A stretch of DNA of 64,000 bases, from the NCBI GenBank assembly GCA_903995115.1, contig LR877155.1, positions 312,501-376,500 of the forward strand, written 5' to 3'. The notes beneath the pieces are model-generated. The model did not search any database and had not been told where the DNA came from. It saw only the letters and a list, made by a program, of their open reading frames with translations. Made by a program: the position numbers and the translations under genes. Source of the stretch: Angomonas deanei (Eukaryota > Euglenozoa > Kinetoplastea > Trypanosomatida > Trypanosomatidae). Of the stretch, positions 9,985 through 17,826 are shown in pieces (the stretch's first letter is position 1; each line of letters begins with the position of its first letter).

Positions 9985-10437
9985 TTACCAGTTGCTGCGC
10001 ATGCGGGTCATAACGCTCTTGAATTCCTCAAACGACACCTCACCATCACCGTCCTCATCGGCCTCCGCGATCATCTCCTGCAGGACGTCGTCGCCGGGGT
10101 TCTCACCCAGTAATTTAGCTACTTCCTTCAGATTGGCAAACGATATCTTTCCCTTCTTATCCAAATCAAACAGCTGAAACGCCTTCAAGATCTCCTCCGG
10201 GGAGTCTTTCTTGGCCATGCGAGACTTGATCATCTTCTCGAACTCACCGTACTCGACGAGTCCGTTGGCGTTGGTGTTCATGCTCTTCACGATGCGCTCC
10301 ACCTCATCGCGGGGGAGGTCACCGAAGCCGAGACCTTTCATGGCGAGGGCCATCTCTTCCGCGTCTATGGCACCACTGCCATCGGCGTCGAAAAGGTTGA
10401 ACGCCTCACGGATTTGTTCGTCGGTCAAAGCAGCCAT
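9985..10437 (-). CDS. Centrin
   Basis: Calcium-binding EF-hand protein of 150 residues of the centrin family, acting at basal bodies and associated fibres. EF1 (17-28, [12 protein letters not shown]) and EF4 ([12 protein letters not shown], about 125-136) have all ligand residues. EF2 ([12 protein letters not shown]) is plausible. EF3 ([12 protein letters not shown]) lacks the final acidic ligand, as in many centrins. The segment [24 protein letters not shown] and the following [14 protein letters not shown] are centrin signatures rather than calmodulin. It lacks the usual short basic N-terminal tail, and it ends RSNW. The nearest upstream sequence in the transcript is the snoRNA cluster. Confidence 0.94.
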   Translation of the reverse strand: MAALTDEQIREAFNLFDADGSGAIDAEEMALAMKGLGFGDLPRDEVERIVKSMNTNANGLVEYGEFEKMIKSRMAKKDSPEEILKAFQLFDLDKKGKISFANLKEVAKLLGENPGDDVLQEMIAEADEDGDGEVSFEEFKSVMTRMRSNW

Positions 10438-10638
10438 TTTTTCTTATTTGAAAAAAAAAACTCTGGTAATAATAATAAAGAGTGTAACTCGCTATTAAAC
10501 TTAGGAGGTAGGTGGGGGAGGGTTGAGGGGAAGAATAGAGCAACTAGTAAAAAAGAGAAGCTGGCAAAAGAATTGTAAAAAAAAAAAAAAAAAAAAACTC
10601 AGTGGGAAAAAACTTTAAGAAACATCTATAAGCATAAA
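10438..10638. other. Spacer between centrin and the small-RNA cluster
   Basis: Contains a G-rich stretch (10503-10531), an A run of about 20 (10577-10596) that is a minus-strand T tract suited to a trans-splice acceptor for centrin, and no frame or RNA gene that I can support. Confidence 0.5.
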
Positions 10639-10723
10639 GGAGTCTCAGATGCCGGTAGTCATGTAAAGTTATAATTCGTCAAAAGTGATCCGTAAAGCCT
10701 AACTTCATTCATCATAGAACTCC
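10639..10723 (-). ncRNA. Putative C/D box snoRNA (single copy)
   Basis: On the minus strand a C box ATGATGA (10715..10709) and a D box CTGA (10648..10645) are 60 bases apart and are closed by a perfect five-pair terminal stem, GGAGT (10723..10719) with ACTCC (10643..10639). This is the standard C/D snoRNA fold; size is 85 nt. The ten bases before the D box, complement ATGCCGGTAG on the plus strand, extend to TGCCGGTAGTCAT, which differs by one base from the start of SSU rRNA as I recall it (TGCCAGTAGTCAT). That target is tentative. The gene lies in the transcribed orientation and next to the snoRNA array. Confidence 0.65.
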
Positions 10724-10791
10724 ATGGGGAAACAAAAATATGCGATAATCAGTAAGCCTGCGCGAAAAGTTGAATCAGCAGAGAAAAATAA

Positions 10792-10919
10792 CTGGTGGAG
10801 TGCAAGTTTGCTCAGACACGGGGGACTTTATCTACATTTATTTGTTCTATAGAAAATTAATTTGACTCTTTTGTCCATAATTTTAATCAGGAAACTTTGA
10901 AAATGAGCACTCCACTCAG
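10792..10919 (-). ncRNA. Possible structured RNA closed by a 12-pair stem
   Basis: GTGGAGTGC at 10795-10803 is perfectly complementary to GCACTCCAC at 10907-10915. With one bulged base the stem extends by CTG (10792-10794) and CAG (10917-10919), giving 12 pairs around a loop of about 100 bases. It sits inside the snoRNA cluster. I see no C/D or clear H/ACA motifs, and no snRNA signature, so the class is unknown and it could be chance or a processing stem. Confidence 0.3.
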
Positions 10920-11012
10920 AAATACAATAAAGACGATGAGAAGACAACTGTGCAAGGCAGAAATGCAATAAGCATAGTAGAATGAAGCAGAAAGAAAATC
11001 ATAAAAAGAGAA

Positions 11013-11106
11013 ACGTCAGAGTACGAATCGAATTTCAAACTGTTTTGTTTTCAACTGTGAACGAGTCACATCCAAAGGTGTCCTAAGCTTGTACTATCAT
11101 CATTGA
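11013..11106 (-). ncRNA. C/D box snoRNA, array copy 1
   Basis: A 94-nt unit repeated six times without a single difference. On the minus strand it has C box ATGATGA (11103..11097) and D box CTGA (11019..11016). The guide directly before the D box is complementary to AGTACGAAT, and a second guide near the 5' end is complementary to AGGTGTCCTAAG; both strings occur in LSU rRNA domain V as I recall it. Orientation agrees with the surrounding transcription unit. Copy 1 is the 3'-most copy, and its 3' flank differs from the other copies. Confidence 0.78.
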
Positions 11107-11149
11107 GGGGATCTCTTTTTATTTACCGTTACGCAGCAACTAAGCCTAC

Positions 11150-11243
11150 ACGTCAGAGTACGAATCGAATTTCAAACTGTTTTGTTTTCAACTGTGAACG
11201 AGTCACATCCAAAGGTGTCCTAAGCTTGTACTATCATCATTGA
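11150..11243 (-). ncRNA. C/D box snoRNA, array copy 2
   Basis: Identical to copy 1, offset by 137 bases. C box at 11240..11234 and D box at 11156..11153, with the same two LSU rRNA guides. Confidence 0.78.
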
Positions 11244-11286
11244 GGGGATCTCTTTTTATTTACCGTTACGCAGCAACTAAATCTAC

Positions 11287-11380
11287 ACGTCAGAGTACGA
11301 ATCGAATTTCAAACTGTTTTGTTTTCAACTGTGAACGAGTCACATCCAAAGGTGTCCTAAGCTTGTACTATCATCATTGA
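11287..11380 (-). ncRNA. C/D box snoRNA, array copy 3
   Basis: Identical core, offset 137 bases from copy 2. C box at 11377..11371 and D box at 11293..11290. The spacer to its left reads AAATC where others have AAGCC or AAACC. Confidence 0.78.
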
Positions 11381-11423
11381 GGGGATCTCTTTTTATTTAC
11401 CGTTACGCAGCAACTAAATCTAC

Positions 11424-11517
11424 ACGTCAGAGTACGAATCGAATTTCAAACTGTTTTGTTTTCAACTGTGAACGAGTCACATCCAAAGGTGTCCTAAGCT
11501 TGTACTATCATCATTGA
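11424..11517 (-). ncRNA. C/D box snoRNA, array copy 4
   Basis: Identical core, offset 137 bases from copy 3. C box at 11514..11508 and D box at 11430..11427. Confidence 0.78.
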
Positions 11518-11560
11518 GGGGATCTCTTTTTATTTACCGTTACGCAGCAACTAAACCTAC

Positions 11561-11654
11561 ACGTCAGAGTACGAATCGAATTTCAAACTGTTTTGTTTTC
11601 AACTGTGAACGAGTCACATCCAAAGGTGTCCTAAGCTTGTACTATCATCATTGA
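11561..11654 (-). ncRNA. C/D box snoRNA, array copy 5
   Basis: Identical core, offset 137 bases from copy 4. C box at 11651..11645 and D box at 11567..11564. Confidence 0.78.
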
Positions 11655-11697
11655 GGGGATCTCTTTTTATTTACCGTTACGCAGCAACTAAGCCTAC

Positions 11698-11791
11698 ACG
11701 TCAGAGTACGAATCGAATTTCAAACTGTTTTGTTTTCAACTGTGAACGAGTCACATCCAAAGGTGTCCTAAGCTTGTACTATCATCATTGA
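11698..11791 (-). ncRNA. C/D box snoRNA, array copy 6
   Basis: Identical core, the 5'-most copy in the transcript. C box at 11788..11782 and D box at 11704..11701. Identity to the other copies stops two or three bases past the C box, so the array ends at the RNA boundary. Confidence 0.78.
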
Positions 11792-12127
11792 TTTGCTTTT
11801 AAGCATAATCAGATACAAAAACCTTATTCTTCTGGAAAAAGAGGGGAAAGAAAATGAAGTAGTCGTAAAGATGAGCGATCGGGTGTTTGTCTACTCTCAT
11901 TTGTGTCGAAACAAAAACCAGTTCATATTCAATTTGTATTTCTTTGCTAGCATTTTATGTGTTGAGCTCGTGAAATGTTTTGTTTTTTTAGAACTATTTT
12001 ATTTTATATGGTCCAATGACGCAAAGGGGAAAAAAAAAGAACGCAAACGATAGTAGTTGTATTGAGGAGCGACAAAAATACGGATTCTTCTCGAAATGTT
12101 TACTATTTATTATTATTCCTTCTATTT
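11792..12127. other. Spacer right of the snoRNA array
   Basis: AT-rich sequence that should hold the 3' UTR of the aquaporin gene. An open frame at 11793-12053 on the plus strand is low-complexity and against the direction of the cluster. No further C/D pair was found. Confidence 0.5.
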
Positions 12128-12997
12128 TTAATAAATCTCCTCCACCTTCTGCATCGCCAGGTACATGATGGACGCACTGACGGCACCGACGGCTTCCGAG
12201 ACAATGTACACCCAGAGGGAGGCTAACGGGGTGCAGCCGTCCGCACTAAAACTAAACAAGCACCGGAGCACAATCAGAGGGGTGGCCACGGCGGGGTTGA
12301 AGGCGCCGCCGGAGATGGGCCCGCAGGTCAGTCCGCCGCACAGCACCGCGAACCCAATCGCAAAACCATAAAAGTTGTTATTGCGCTGTTTACTAATGGC
12401 CACATGCAGCACGACGGAGCAGAGGAGAAAGGTAAAGACACTCTCCGCTAGAAACCCCCGCAGCATTTGATTAAAGCTCAGTCCCATATTCGGGACAGGG
12501 AACTCTCTACCGTGCAGCATCATGCAGTACAGGGTGGCGAGGGTACCGCCTATCATCTGAAACACCACATACAGCACTAACCGCCGCTTGCTGAACCCCC
12601 TCGTCCCCTCCTTTCGATTTCCCTTCGCCGTGCAGAGCCAGACGGAGATGGTGACCATGGGGTTGACGTGACCCCCGCTGAGGTAACCAAAAGAGAACAC
12701 CACCGTCATGAGCATGAACCCAATCGCGAGGGGGGCGAACTCTGGGCTGGAGGTGATGGACAGCGGTACCGTCAGCACCAGGAGGAAGGTGCCAATGAGC
12801 TCCACGACCGCCGCCGACATGAGCGGGCCAAGATGAAAGCTCTGCAGGCAGGAAAACTTTCGGATCGCGGTGTTCTTGTTCAGCTCTGGTGCTATGTGCG
12901 TGTTGAGGTTGGGGTCGCCGTGGGCGGGGTTGATCTTCCGCCTCGCCGAGGACGTTTGAGGGTCATCCAGGTTAGAACTGTTTTCAACGTCCGCCAT
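12128..12997 (-). CDS. Aquaporin-like channel (MIP family) with altered pore motifs
   Basis: A 289-residue membrane protein with the six-helix, two-half-helix layout of aquaporins and a hydrophilic N-terminal tail of about 58 residues. The first half-helix motif is SGGHVNPMVTI (NPM at 112-114, normally NPA), and the second is SGGAFNPAVATP (NPA at 234-236). The Arg that normally follows the second NPA and lines the selectivity filter is Val237 here. These changes suggest altered selectivity or a role unlike a standard water/glycerol channel. AEFxG-type signals (VELIGTFLLV at about 65, AESVFTFLLC at about 184) confirm the family. Start at 12997 is the first ATG. Confidence 0.9.
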   Translation of the reverse strand: MADVENSSNLDDPQTSSARRKINPAHGDPNLNTHIAPELNKNTAIRKFSCLQSFHLGPLMSAAVVELIGTFLLVLTVPLSITSSPEFAPLAIGFMLMTVVFSFGYLSGGHVNPMVTISVWLCTAKGNRKEGTRGFSKRRLVLYVVFQMIGGTLATLYCMMLHGREFPVPNMGLSFNQMLRGFLAESVFTFLLCSVVLHVAISKQRNNNFYGFAIGFAVLCGGLTCGPISGGAFNPAVATPLIVLRCLFSFSADGCTPLASLWVYIVSEAVGAVSASIMYLAMQKVEEIY

Positions 12998-13220
12998 AGA
13001 TTCAAAAGTTTTTATTAAAAAAAAAAAAAAAAAGATGTACAGCTATAAATAAAAATAAAAAGTGAGAGAGAGGTGAATAGGAGTGTTGAGTAGTAGCACA
13101 TTATTAGAAGTCCGCCATAAACAAAAAAAAGAAAACATTTTCAGGGAAACATTTTTTAAAATTGGCATCTGTTTACATACATACAAAGAAATCATCTTTC
13201 TTTTTTTTTTTTTTCCTGCA

Positions 13221-13556
13221 TTACTCCACATTGAGCAACGTCACTTCAAAGACGATCGTCTTGTTGGGCGGAATCAGTCCCGGAAAGCCCAAATCCCCGT
13301 ACGCCAGGGACGGCGGCATCGTCAGCTTACTGCGCTCACCTTTTGACATTTGAATCAACCCCTCATCCCATCCCTTGATGACCTCACCACAGCCGACCCG
13401 AAACACAAATGGCTTTCCTCTCTCTATGGTGGAATCAAACTTGGTGCCGTCCTCGAGGAACCCCACATAGTCTATCGTTACTACGCTACCGGCCTTGGGG
13501 ATCGTCTTACCGTCGCCCTCGATAATTTTATCCATCAGCACTGCGTCTTGCGGCAT
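13221..13556 (-). CDS. FKBP-type peptidyl-prolyl cis-trans isomerase
   Basis: Small FKBP12-like isomerase of 111 residues. The ligand-pocket residues of the family are in place: Tyr30 (VTIDYVG), Asp41 (FDSTIERGKPF), Trp63 (VIKGWDEGL), Tyr86 (LAYGDLGFPGLIPPN) and Phe103 (VFEVTLLNVE). The open frame continues upstream without an in-frame stop, but the extra residues are encoded by homopolymer-rich leader. The ATG at 13556 is chosen because CCCAG lies one base upstream on the minus strand and would serve as a trans-splice acceptor. An alternative start is Met8. Confidence 0.94.
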   Translation of the reverse strand: MPQDAVLMDKIIEGDGKTIPKAGSVVTIDYVGFLEDGTKFDSTIERGKPFVFRVGCGEVIKGWDEGLIQMSKGERSKLTMPPSLAYGDLGFPGLIPPNKTIVFEVTLLNVE

Positions 13557-13992
13557 ACTGGGCAGTCGACACGAATAATAGTGATAATAAAAACTTTCTT
13601 TTTTTTTTAGGTTGAAGAAATATGGAGAGGGAAAATAGTATGGATTAAGAGATATAGACATACATTCGTTTGTTTATCCCATCGCCGGCTTCATCGGTTT
13701 TTCTTTTTTTTTTTTTTTTTTTTGAAAAGATGAAAAATGAAATTACGCAAAAAAAAAATTATTATTTCGTATATTTAAGTCTTACTTTTTTTATCGCAGT
13801 CTTATGCTAAATATATAAAATAAAGAAAAATCACAAAGTTACTTCAGTTACCGAAAAAAAGAAAAAACCGCTACTTCATAAAGCACAAGAAGTATGGATG
13901 AATATTCTTTAGAGATGGAAAAGGAAAAAAAAAAATTACATGAAAAACAAAAAAAGAAATAAAAGAAAGGTGTTATTCTTTTGTAGGCACCC
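13557..13992. other. Intergenic spacer, no gene seen
   Basis: AT-rich, with T runs (13705-13723) and A runs (13851-13866, 13925-13935). Expected to hold a 3' UTR and the leader of the FKBP gene. No RNA gene was recognised. Confidence 0.55.
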
Positions 13993-15405
13993 TTACTCCA
14001 TCAGCATGACGGCCGCGTAAGGGTTGTGGCGCCACATGGTCGGTCCCTCGAACACCACCGCGTAGTCGTCGCAGGGATACGGGTAGGCGGCCGGATAGGC
14101 ATCGTACGCCTCTGCCTGGTACTCCGCCGTGGCGGGGTAGTACGGGGGAGGCTGGGCGGCCTGTGGGGTGCTCACGGAGGGCTCGCGGGTGTGCTTGTAG
14201 TGGGCGGGGAGCTCCACGACGATGGTGCCGCGGGGCATGTGCTTCGGGTGAGAGGCACCGGCGGCCCGTGCGTTGGCCTCCTTCTCCAGTGCGTTGATAC
14301 TTTCGGCATTGTTGGGCACCCACCACACCCCCTCGACCCCGTTGAGGGCGTCAAAGAAGAGGCGGTGGTGGAGGGAGAGCAGACGGTCGGCGGAACCGGT
14401 GTCGGTGCGTACCGTCGGCCACGCGCACCCCTTTCCTCGGCGAGTGTGGGCATTGCGGTGATTCTCCACCATGATGAGGTCCTGTGGGTTGGCCTGCACC
14501 ACCTCCTCCATGAGCCACTTCACCATGGGCACCGTAGCGTCGCGGCGGAGCTGTCCTAGGAACAGGCGGCACTGACTAGCGGGCCGGGGGGCCTGGCAGT
14601 ACATCTCCGCACACGTGGTGGCGGTGCTGTCACGGTTGTACAGACCGCACTGGAGGCAGGTCCAGGAGTCGGGCTTGGGGGTGGAGAGGGAGTCCTCCAC
14701 GACCTGCTCATTCTTCTCCAGGTCCACGCGGCAGGGGATGAAGACGGCGGGGGCACCGGTGTTAGGCATGCGCATCACCGCGGCAAAGTTGAGGGACTGG
14801 CGGAAGTGGAACTTGCTGACCGCTCTAATATTAAGGTTTTCCTCAAACGAGAGGAAGCCCATAATATTATACCACACCTTGTCATTTCGGTTAAAGGCGC
14901 GTTGGGTCGCGGAGGAGCGCGTGCTCACGTAGTGAAGGGCGGCGTTGCGGTGGGTCTCTTCTTCCTCTTCATCCTCATCCTCACCAGACTTAGTACCCTC
15001 TGTGTTCGAGTTAGAGGAGGACACACCCTCCGACAGCTCCGAGGAGTACGTGTAGCACTTCTCATCGCTGTAGTAGGAAGAGTAGGAGGAGGAAAAGCGG
15101 TCATCGTCGTGAGAGGGGCGACCGGTGAAGCGGAAGGCGTCGGACATCAGCTCCGTGCTCAGGAAGTTGTTCATCAGGCCCAAGTCAGAGAGCGTTTGGG
15201 CGGCAAGGAGGAGCATGATGAAGCTGATTTCGTGGCCAATGATCTTCTTGAAGGATCGCTTCGTGTTCACTTCGTGGTAGGCCGGCGGCAGCGACTGTTT
15301 CTGTGCGTTGGGGGAGGCAGCTTGTCTCCTGTCACGGGGGGCAGGGTTGGGGAAAGTCTTGTGATGACCTCCCTTTGAGTAACTCACAGGGGAACGACCA
15401 GACAT
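13993..15405 (-). CDS. Zinc-finger, putative RNA-binding protein
   Basis: A 470-residue protein. Residues 1-190 are low-complexity, with Ser/Tyr-rich and acidic runs. At about 246-275 there is WTCLQCGLYN followed by a second pair of cysteines (CAEMYC), which resembles a RanBP2-type zinc finger with an unusual second spacing. A conserved-looking block follows (FLGQLRRDATVPMVKWLMEE... MVENHRNAHTRRGKGCAW... GVEGVWWVP), whose strand-helix rhythm and basic RRGKGCAW phrase suggest an RRM-like fold. I recall similar blocks in kinetoplastid zinc-finger RNA-binding proteins but cannot verify this. The C-terminus is Pro/Tyr/Ala-rich. The likely role is post-transcriptional control, as inference. Confidence 0.82.
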   Translation of the reverse strand: MSGRSPVSYSKGGHHKTFPNPAPRDRRQAASPNAQKQSLPPAYHEVNTKRSFKKIIGHEISFIMLLLAAQTLSDLGLMNNFLSTELMSDAFRFTGRPSHDDDRFSSSYSSYYSDEKCYTYSSELSEGVSSSNSNTEGTKSGEDEDEEEEETHRNAALHYVSTRSSATQRAFNRNDKVWYNIMGFLSFEENLNIRAVSKFHFRQSLNFAAVMRMPNTGAPAVFIPCRVDLEKNEQVVEDSLSTPKPDSWTCLQCGLYNRDSTATTCAEMYCQAPRPASQCRLFLGQLRRDATVPMVKWLMEEVVQANPQDLIMVENHRNAHTRRGKGCAWPTVRTDTGSADRLLSLHHRLFFDALNGVEGVWWVPNNAESINALEKEANARAAGASHPKHMPRGTIVVELPAHYKHTREPSVSTPQAAQPPPYYPATAEYQAEAYDAYPAAYPYPCDDYAVVFEGPTMWRHNPYAAVMLME

Positions 15406-15654
15406 GGTTGATGATAGCTTTTTTTTTTTTTTTTAATAGAGAAAGGGGATACTTTTTTTCGGAAAGAATAAAAAATAAAAACCTTAAAGGAAAAAGGGAG
15501 AGAGAGTGTGATTTTGAAAAACAAATAAAAAGTAATTTCATCACGCAACTATTTGATCACCAAACAAAGAAAAAAAAATGGCGAATATTACTAAATGTGT
15601 GTAGAAAAAAAAAACTGGGTTTACTCCTTATTATGATAATGAAAGTTATTCCTC

Positions 15655-16362
15655 CTAGTAGCGCGGCTGGATCACATCGAGCACCTCCTGACCAGGTAAC
15701 TGATGAGGAGCCCTCTCGCCCTCCATGGAGGCCCGCACCTCGTCGGCGAGGTAGCCACCGCTCTGGCCACACTCCGAGATCCAGGCACGGCTAACGGGCA
15801 CCCCGCAGCGGGAGCCACACGTCTTACTGATCGTTGTGATCACATCCCACCCGTCTACCACCTGTCCTACCACGACAAACTTATTATTCAACTGTTCATT
15901 GTTGTTGAGGTTGAAGAAAAACTGAGAACCGTTTTGGTTCGGTCCGCTAGAGGAGAGCGCCACCGTGCCTGGCAAGTGTTTCCCTGCCTTACCGGCGAAG
16001 CTCTCATCTGGAAAAGGGTAGCCGAACACACTAACGTTACTCCTGCCATCCCTCGTCAGCACATCTCCTCCCTGCACCACAAAGCCCGGAATAATGCGGT
16101 GAAAGGGCACGCCCTTGTAGTACAGGACAGACGCCCGCTTAGAGGTGGTGTTGACACAACGCTCGCCCGTACAGAAGGAGCGGAAGTTCTCCACACTCTT
16201 GGGCACGGTGTCGTGGAACAGCTCGATCGAGACCCTTCCTAGATCCTCCCCCTCCACGGTGATGTCCATGTAGACGATGGGGTTGGAGGGGATGGGCTTG
16301 TAGGGCATGAAAGCCGCTGCTAGTTTTTGAGAGGAGACCCGTAGTAATTGGCAGCACCGCAT
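15655..16362 (-). CDS. Cyclophilin with N-terminal presequence
   Basis: Peptidyl-prolyl isomerase of the cyclophilin family, 235 residues. The first 19 residues (MRCCQLLRVSSQKLAAAF) are basic and uncharged otherwise, like a mitochondrial presequence. The core has Arg89 (FHRIIPGF), Gln97 (VVQGGD) and Phe149 (GSQFFF), the main catalytic positions. The Trp that contacts cyclosporin (EWLDGKH in human CypA) is replaced by Gln157 (EQLNNKF), so cyclosporin affinity is probably low. About 35 extra residues follow the fold. Start at 16362 is the first ATG. Confidence 0.92.
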   Translation of the reverse strand: MRCCQLLRVSSQKLAAAFMPYKPIPSNPIVYMDITVEGEDLGRVSIELFHDTVPKSVENFRSFCTGERCVNTTSKRASVLYYKGVPFHRIIPGFVVQGGDVLTRDGRSNVSVFGYPFPDESFAGKAGKHLPGTVALSSSGPNQNGSQFFFNLNNNEQLNNKFVVVGQVVDGWDVITTISKTCGSRCGVPVSRAWISECGQSGGYLADEVRASMEGERAPHQLPGQEVLDVIQPRY

Positions 16363-16840
16363 GGTTATGAATTGTTTGTAAAAACTTTTCTATTGGCTGC
16401 AAAAAAAAAAATAGTAAAAAGAGAATGAGAGGAAAGCGAATAAGTAAACAAGGCATAAATGCCGTTTAATGGAATGATTTAATGACAATAATAATCGAAT
16501 GGAATCCTTTTTCTTTTTTTACGTATAAACTTTGTTGAGATTTTTATATAAAAGAAAAAAAAAACTATGTTTATATATTAATCTAGAGTACAGATGATCG
16601 AGACTGCTAATTGTTTTCACTTATTTCTTTCAAGGTTTTCCTCTTTATTATTATTATTTAATACATTTTCTTTATTTACTTATCGTGTTATTTATGAAAA
16701 TGATTAAAAATAAAAGGGAGCAAAACAAGTGCTAATGACAATGGGGCGTAAGAAAAAAAGTGGAAAGAAAAAAAAGCAATCGAGTGCACTTCTTTTGCGT
16801 AGAGCTTTTTTTTTTATCACTGACGGTCGAGGCCTCCGGC
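16363..16840. other. Intergenic spacer, no gene seen
   Basis: AT-rich spacer with poly-A and poly-T runs. Two overlapping short open frames at the right are shadows of the neighbouring EF-hand gene. Nothing else recognised. Confidence 0.55.
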
Positions 16841-17542
16841 TTAACAGCAGCCACCCTTCGCCTTCTCTTTCTTTCCCTCCTTGCTCTTCTTGTCACTGTC
16901 GTCCTTCTTATCACTCTTCTTCTTCTCCTCCGCGTCGTCGGATTCCTTCTTCGCCTGGGCGGCGGCGGCAGCAGCAGCGTTGGCGGCATCGGCCTCTTCC
17001 TTCTTCTGCTTCTCCTGCTGCTCGCGCTCCGCCTCCTGACCCTCGCGCTCCTCCTTCTGCTTCGCCGCCGCCAGGGAGTCCTTCTTGCGCTGCTCCGCGA
17101 GGCAGAGGGCACCCTCCTCGCCGTACATGGCGCGCATCAGGTCCTCCGCGGAGATGGCGCCCTTATTGTCTTTGTCTAAGGTGGCAAACAGCGCATCCAC
17201 TTCCTCGTCGGAGAGACCGCTACTGGAGTCACTGCTCTTCTTCGTAATCTCCTGGAGAGAAGCGCGGGTAATCACACCGGAGGGGGAGACCACCACCACG
17301 GACTTTGCCATGGCTTGGGGGGAAATGAAGTTATCCTTATTCTTTTCGCAAAATTCGGCGAACTCCTCCTCGGTCATCTGGCCGGGGTACTTGGTGCTGG
17401 TGACGGCGTCGTCGATGGTGGGGGACTCCAGACTGTAACCAGCCTCGAGCGCGGCGACGGAGATGAGGGGGCGGGTGAGCACCTGCACGCCATCGGCGCG
17501 GTCGGTGTGGTGCTTGGTGAAAACCTCCTTAACAGTGGGCAT
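16841..17542 (-). CDS. EF-hand protein with charged tail ending GGCC
   Basis: A 233-residue protein. One canonical EF-hand loop is visible (DKDNKGAISAED, about 122-133); an earlier pair of helices (PGQMTEEEFAEFCEKNKDNFIS) looks like a degenerate partner. From about 150 onward it is a highly charged Glu/Lys/Ala helix and then a Lys-rich end that finishes KAKGGCC. The terminal Cys pair could be acylated or prenylated and tether the protein to membrane. It may be a calcium-responsive flagellar or cortical protein, but no specific family is recognised. Start at 17542 is the first ATG. Confidence 0.82.
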   Translation of the reverse strand: MPTVKEVFTKHHTDRADGVQVLTRPLISVAALEAGYSLESPTIDDAVTSTKYPGQMTEEEFAEFCEKNKDNFISPQAMAKSVVVVSPSGVITRASLQEITKKSSDSSSGLSDEEVDALFATLDKDNKGAISAEDLMRAMYGEEGALCLAEQRKKDSLAAAKQKEEREGQEAEREQQEKQKKEEADAANAAAAAAAQAKKESDDAEEKKKSDKKDDSDKKSKEGKKEKAKGGCC

Positions 17543-17826
17543 TAGTAGAGATGATAATAAAGGGCGATATTTCTGAAAGCTATGGAGCTAAAAGAAAATA
17601 ATAAAAAATGAGTATAGTATTTTGCTGTTTACTATTTCGTGTTAAAAAGGGGGAGGGGGAGAAAGTGCCAAAAAAGCATCGATGTGTTCCGAAAACGGAC
17701 TTCCCATGAAAGTAAAATAAATGTCGAAAACGAGTGGTTATGCGGATGTTATAATGTTAAAGATTGATTATAGATCATTGTGAAGAGCAAAAAAAGAACA
17801 CCCATTGAAAACTAAGCGTACCACCC

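Larger units (their letters stand above)
11013..11791. repeat. Tandem array, 137-bp period, six copies
   Basis: Six 94-bp cores are separated by five 43-bp spacers. The spacers differ from each other only at two positions (AAGCC, AAATC, AAATC, AAACC, AAGCC). Each spacer carries CTCTTTTT on the plus strand. The array begins and ends with a core, not a spacer, which supports the core being the functional unit. Confidence 0.97.

Noticed and set aside
11013-11791. Array as spliced-leader RNA genes
   Set aside because: AACTAA in the spacer and TGTACTATCATCATTG in the core faintly recall the kinetoplastid spliced leader, but order and spacing are wrong, most leader bases are missing, and the C/D snoRNA reading on the other strand explains the core fully.
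11013-11791. Array as 5S rRNA, tRNA or a plain satellite
   Set aside because: No 5S or tRNA internal promoter boxes fit, and perfect cores with variable spacers and C/D boxes argue against a neutral satellite.
11793-12053. 86-codon plus-strand frame right of the snoRNA array
   Set aside because: Against the direction of the cluster, low-complexity, no acceptor tract.
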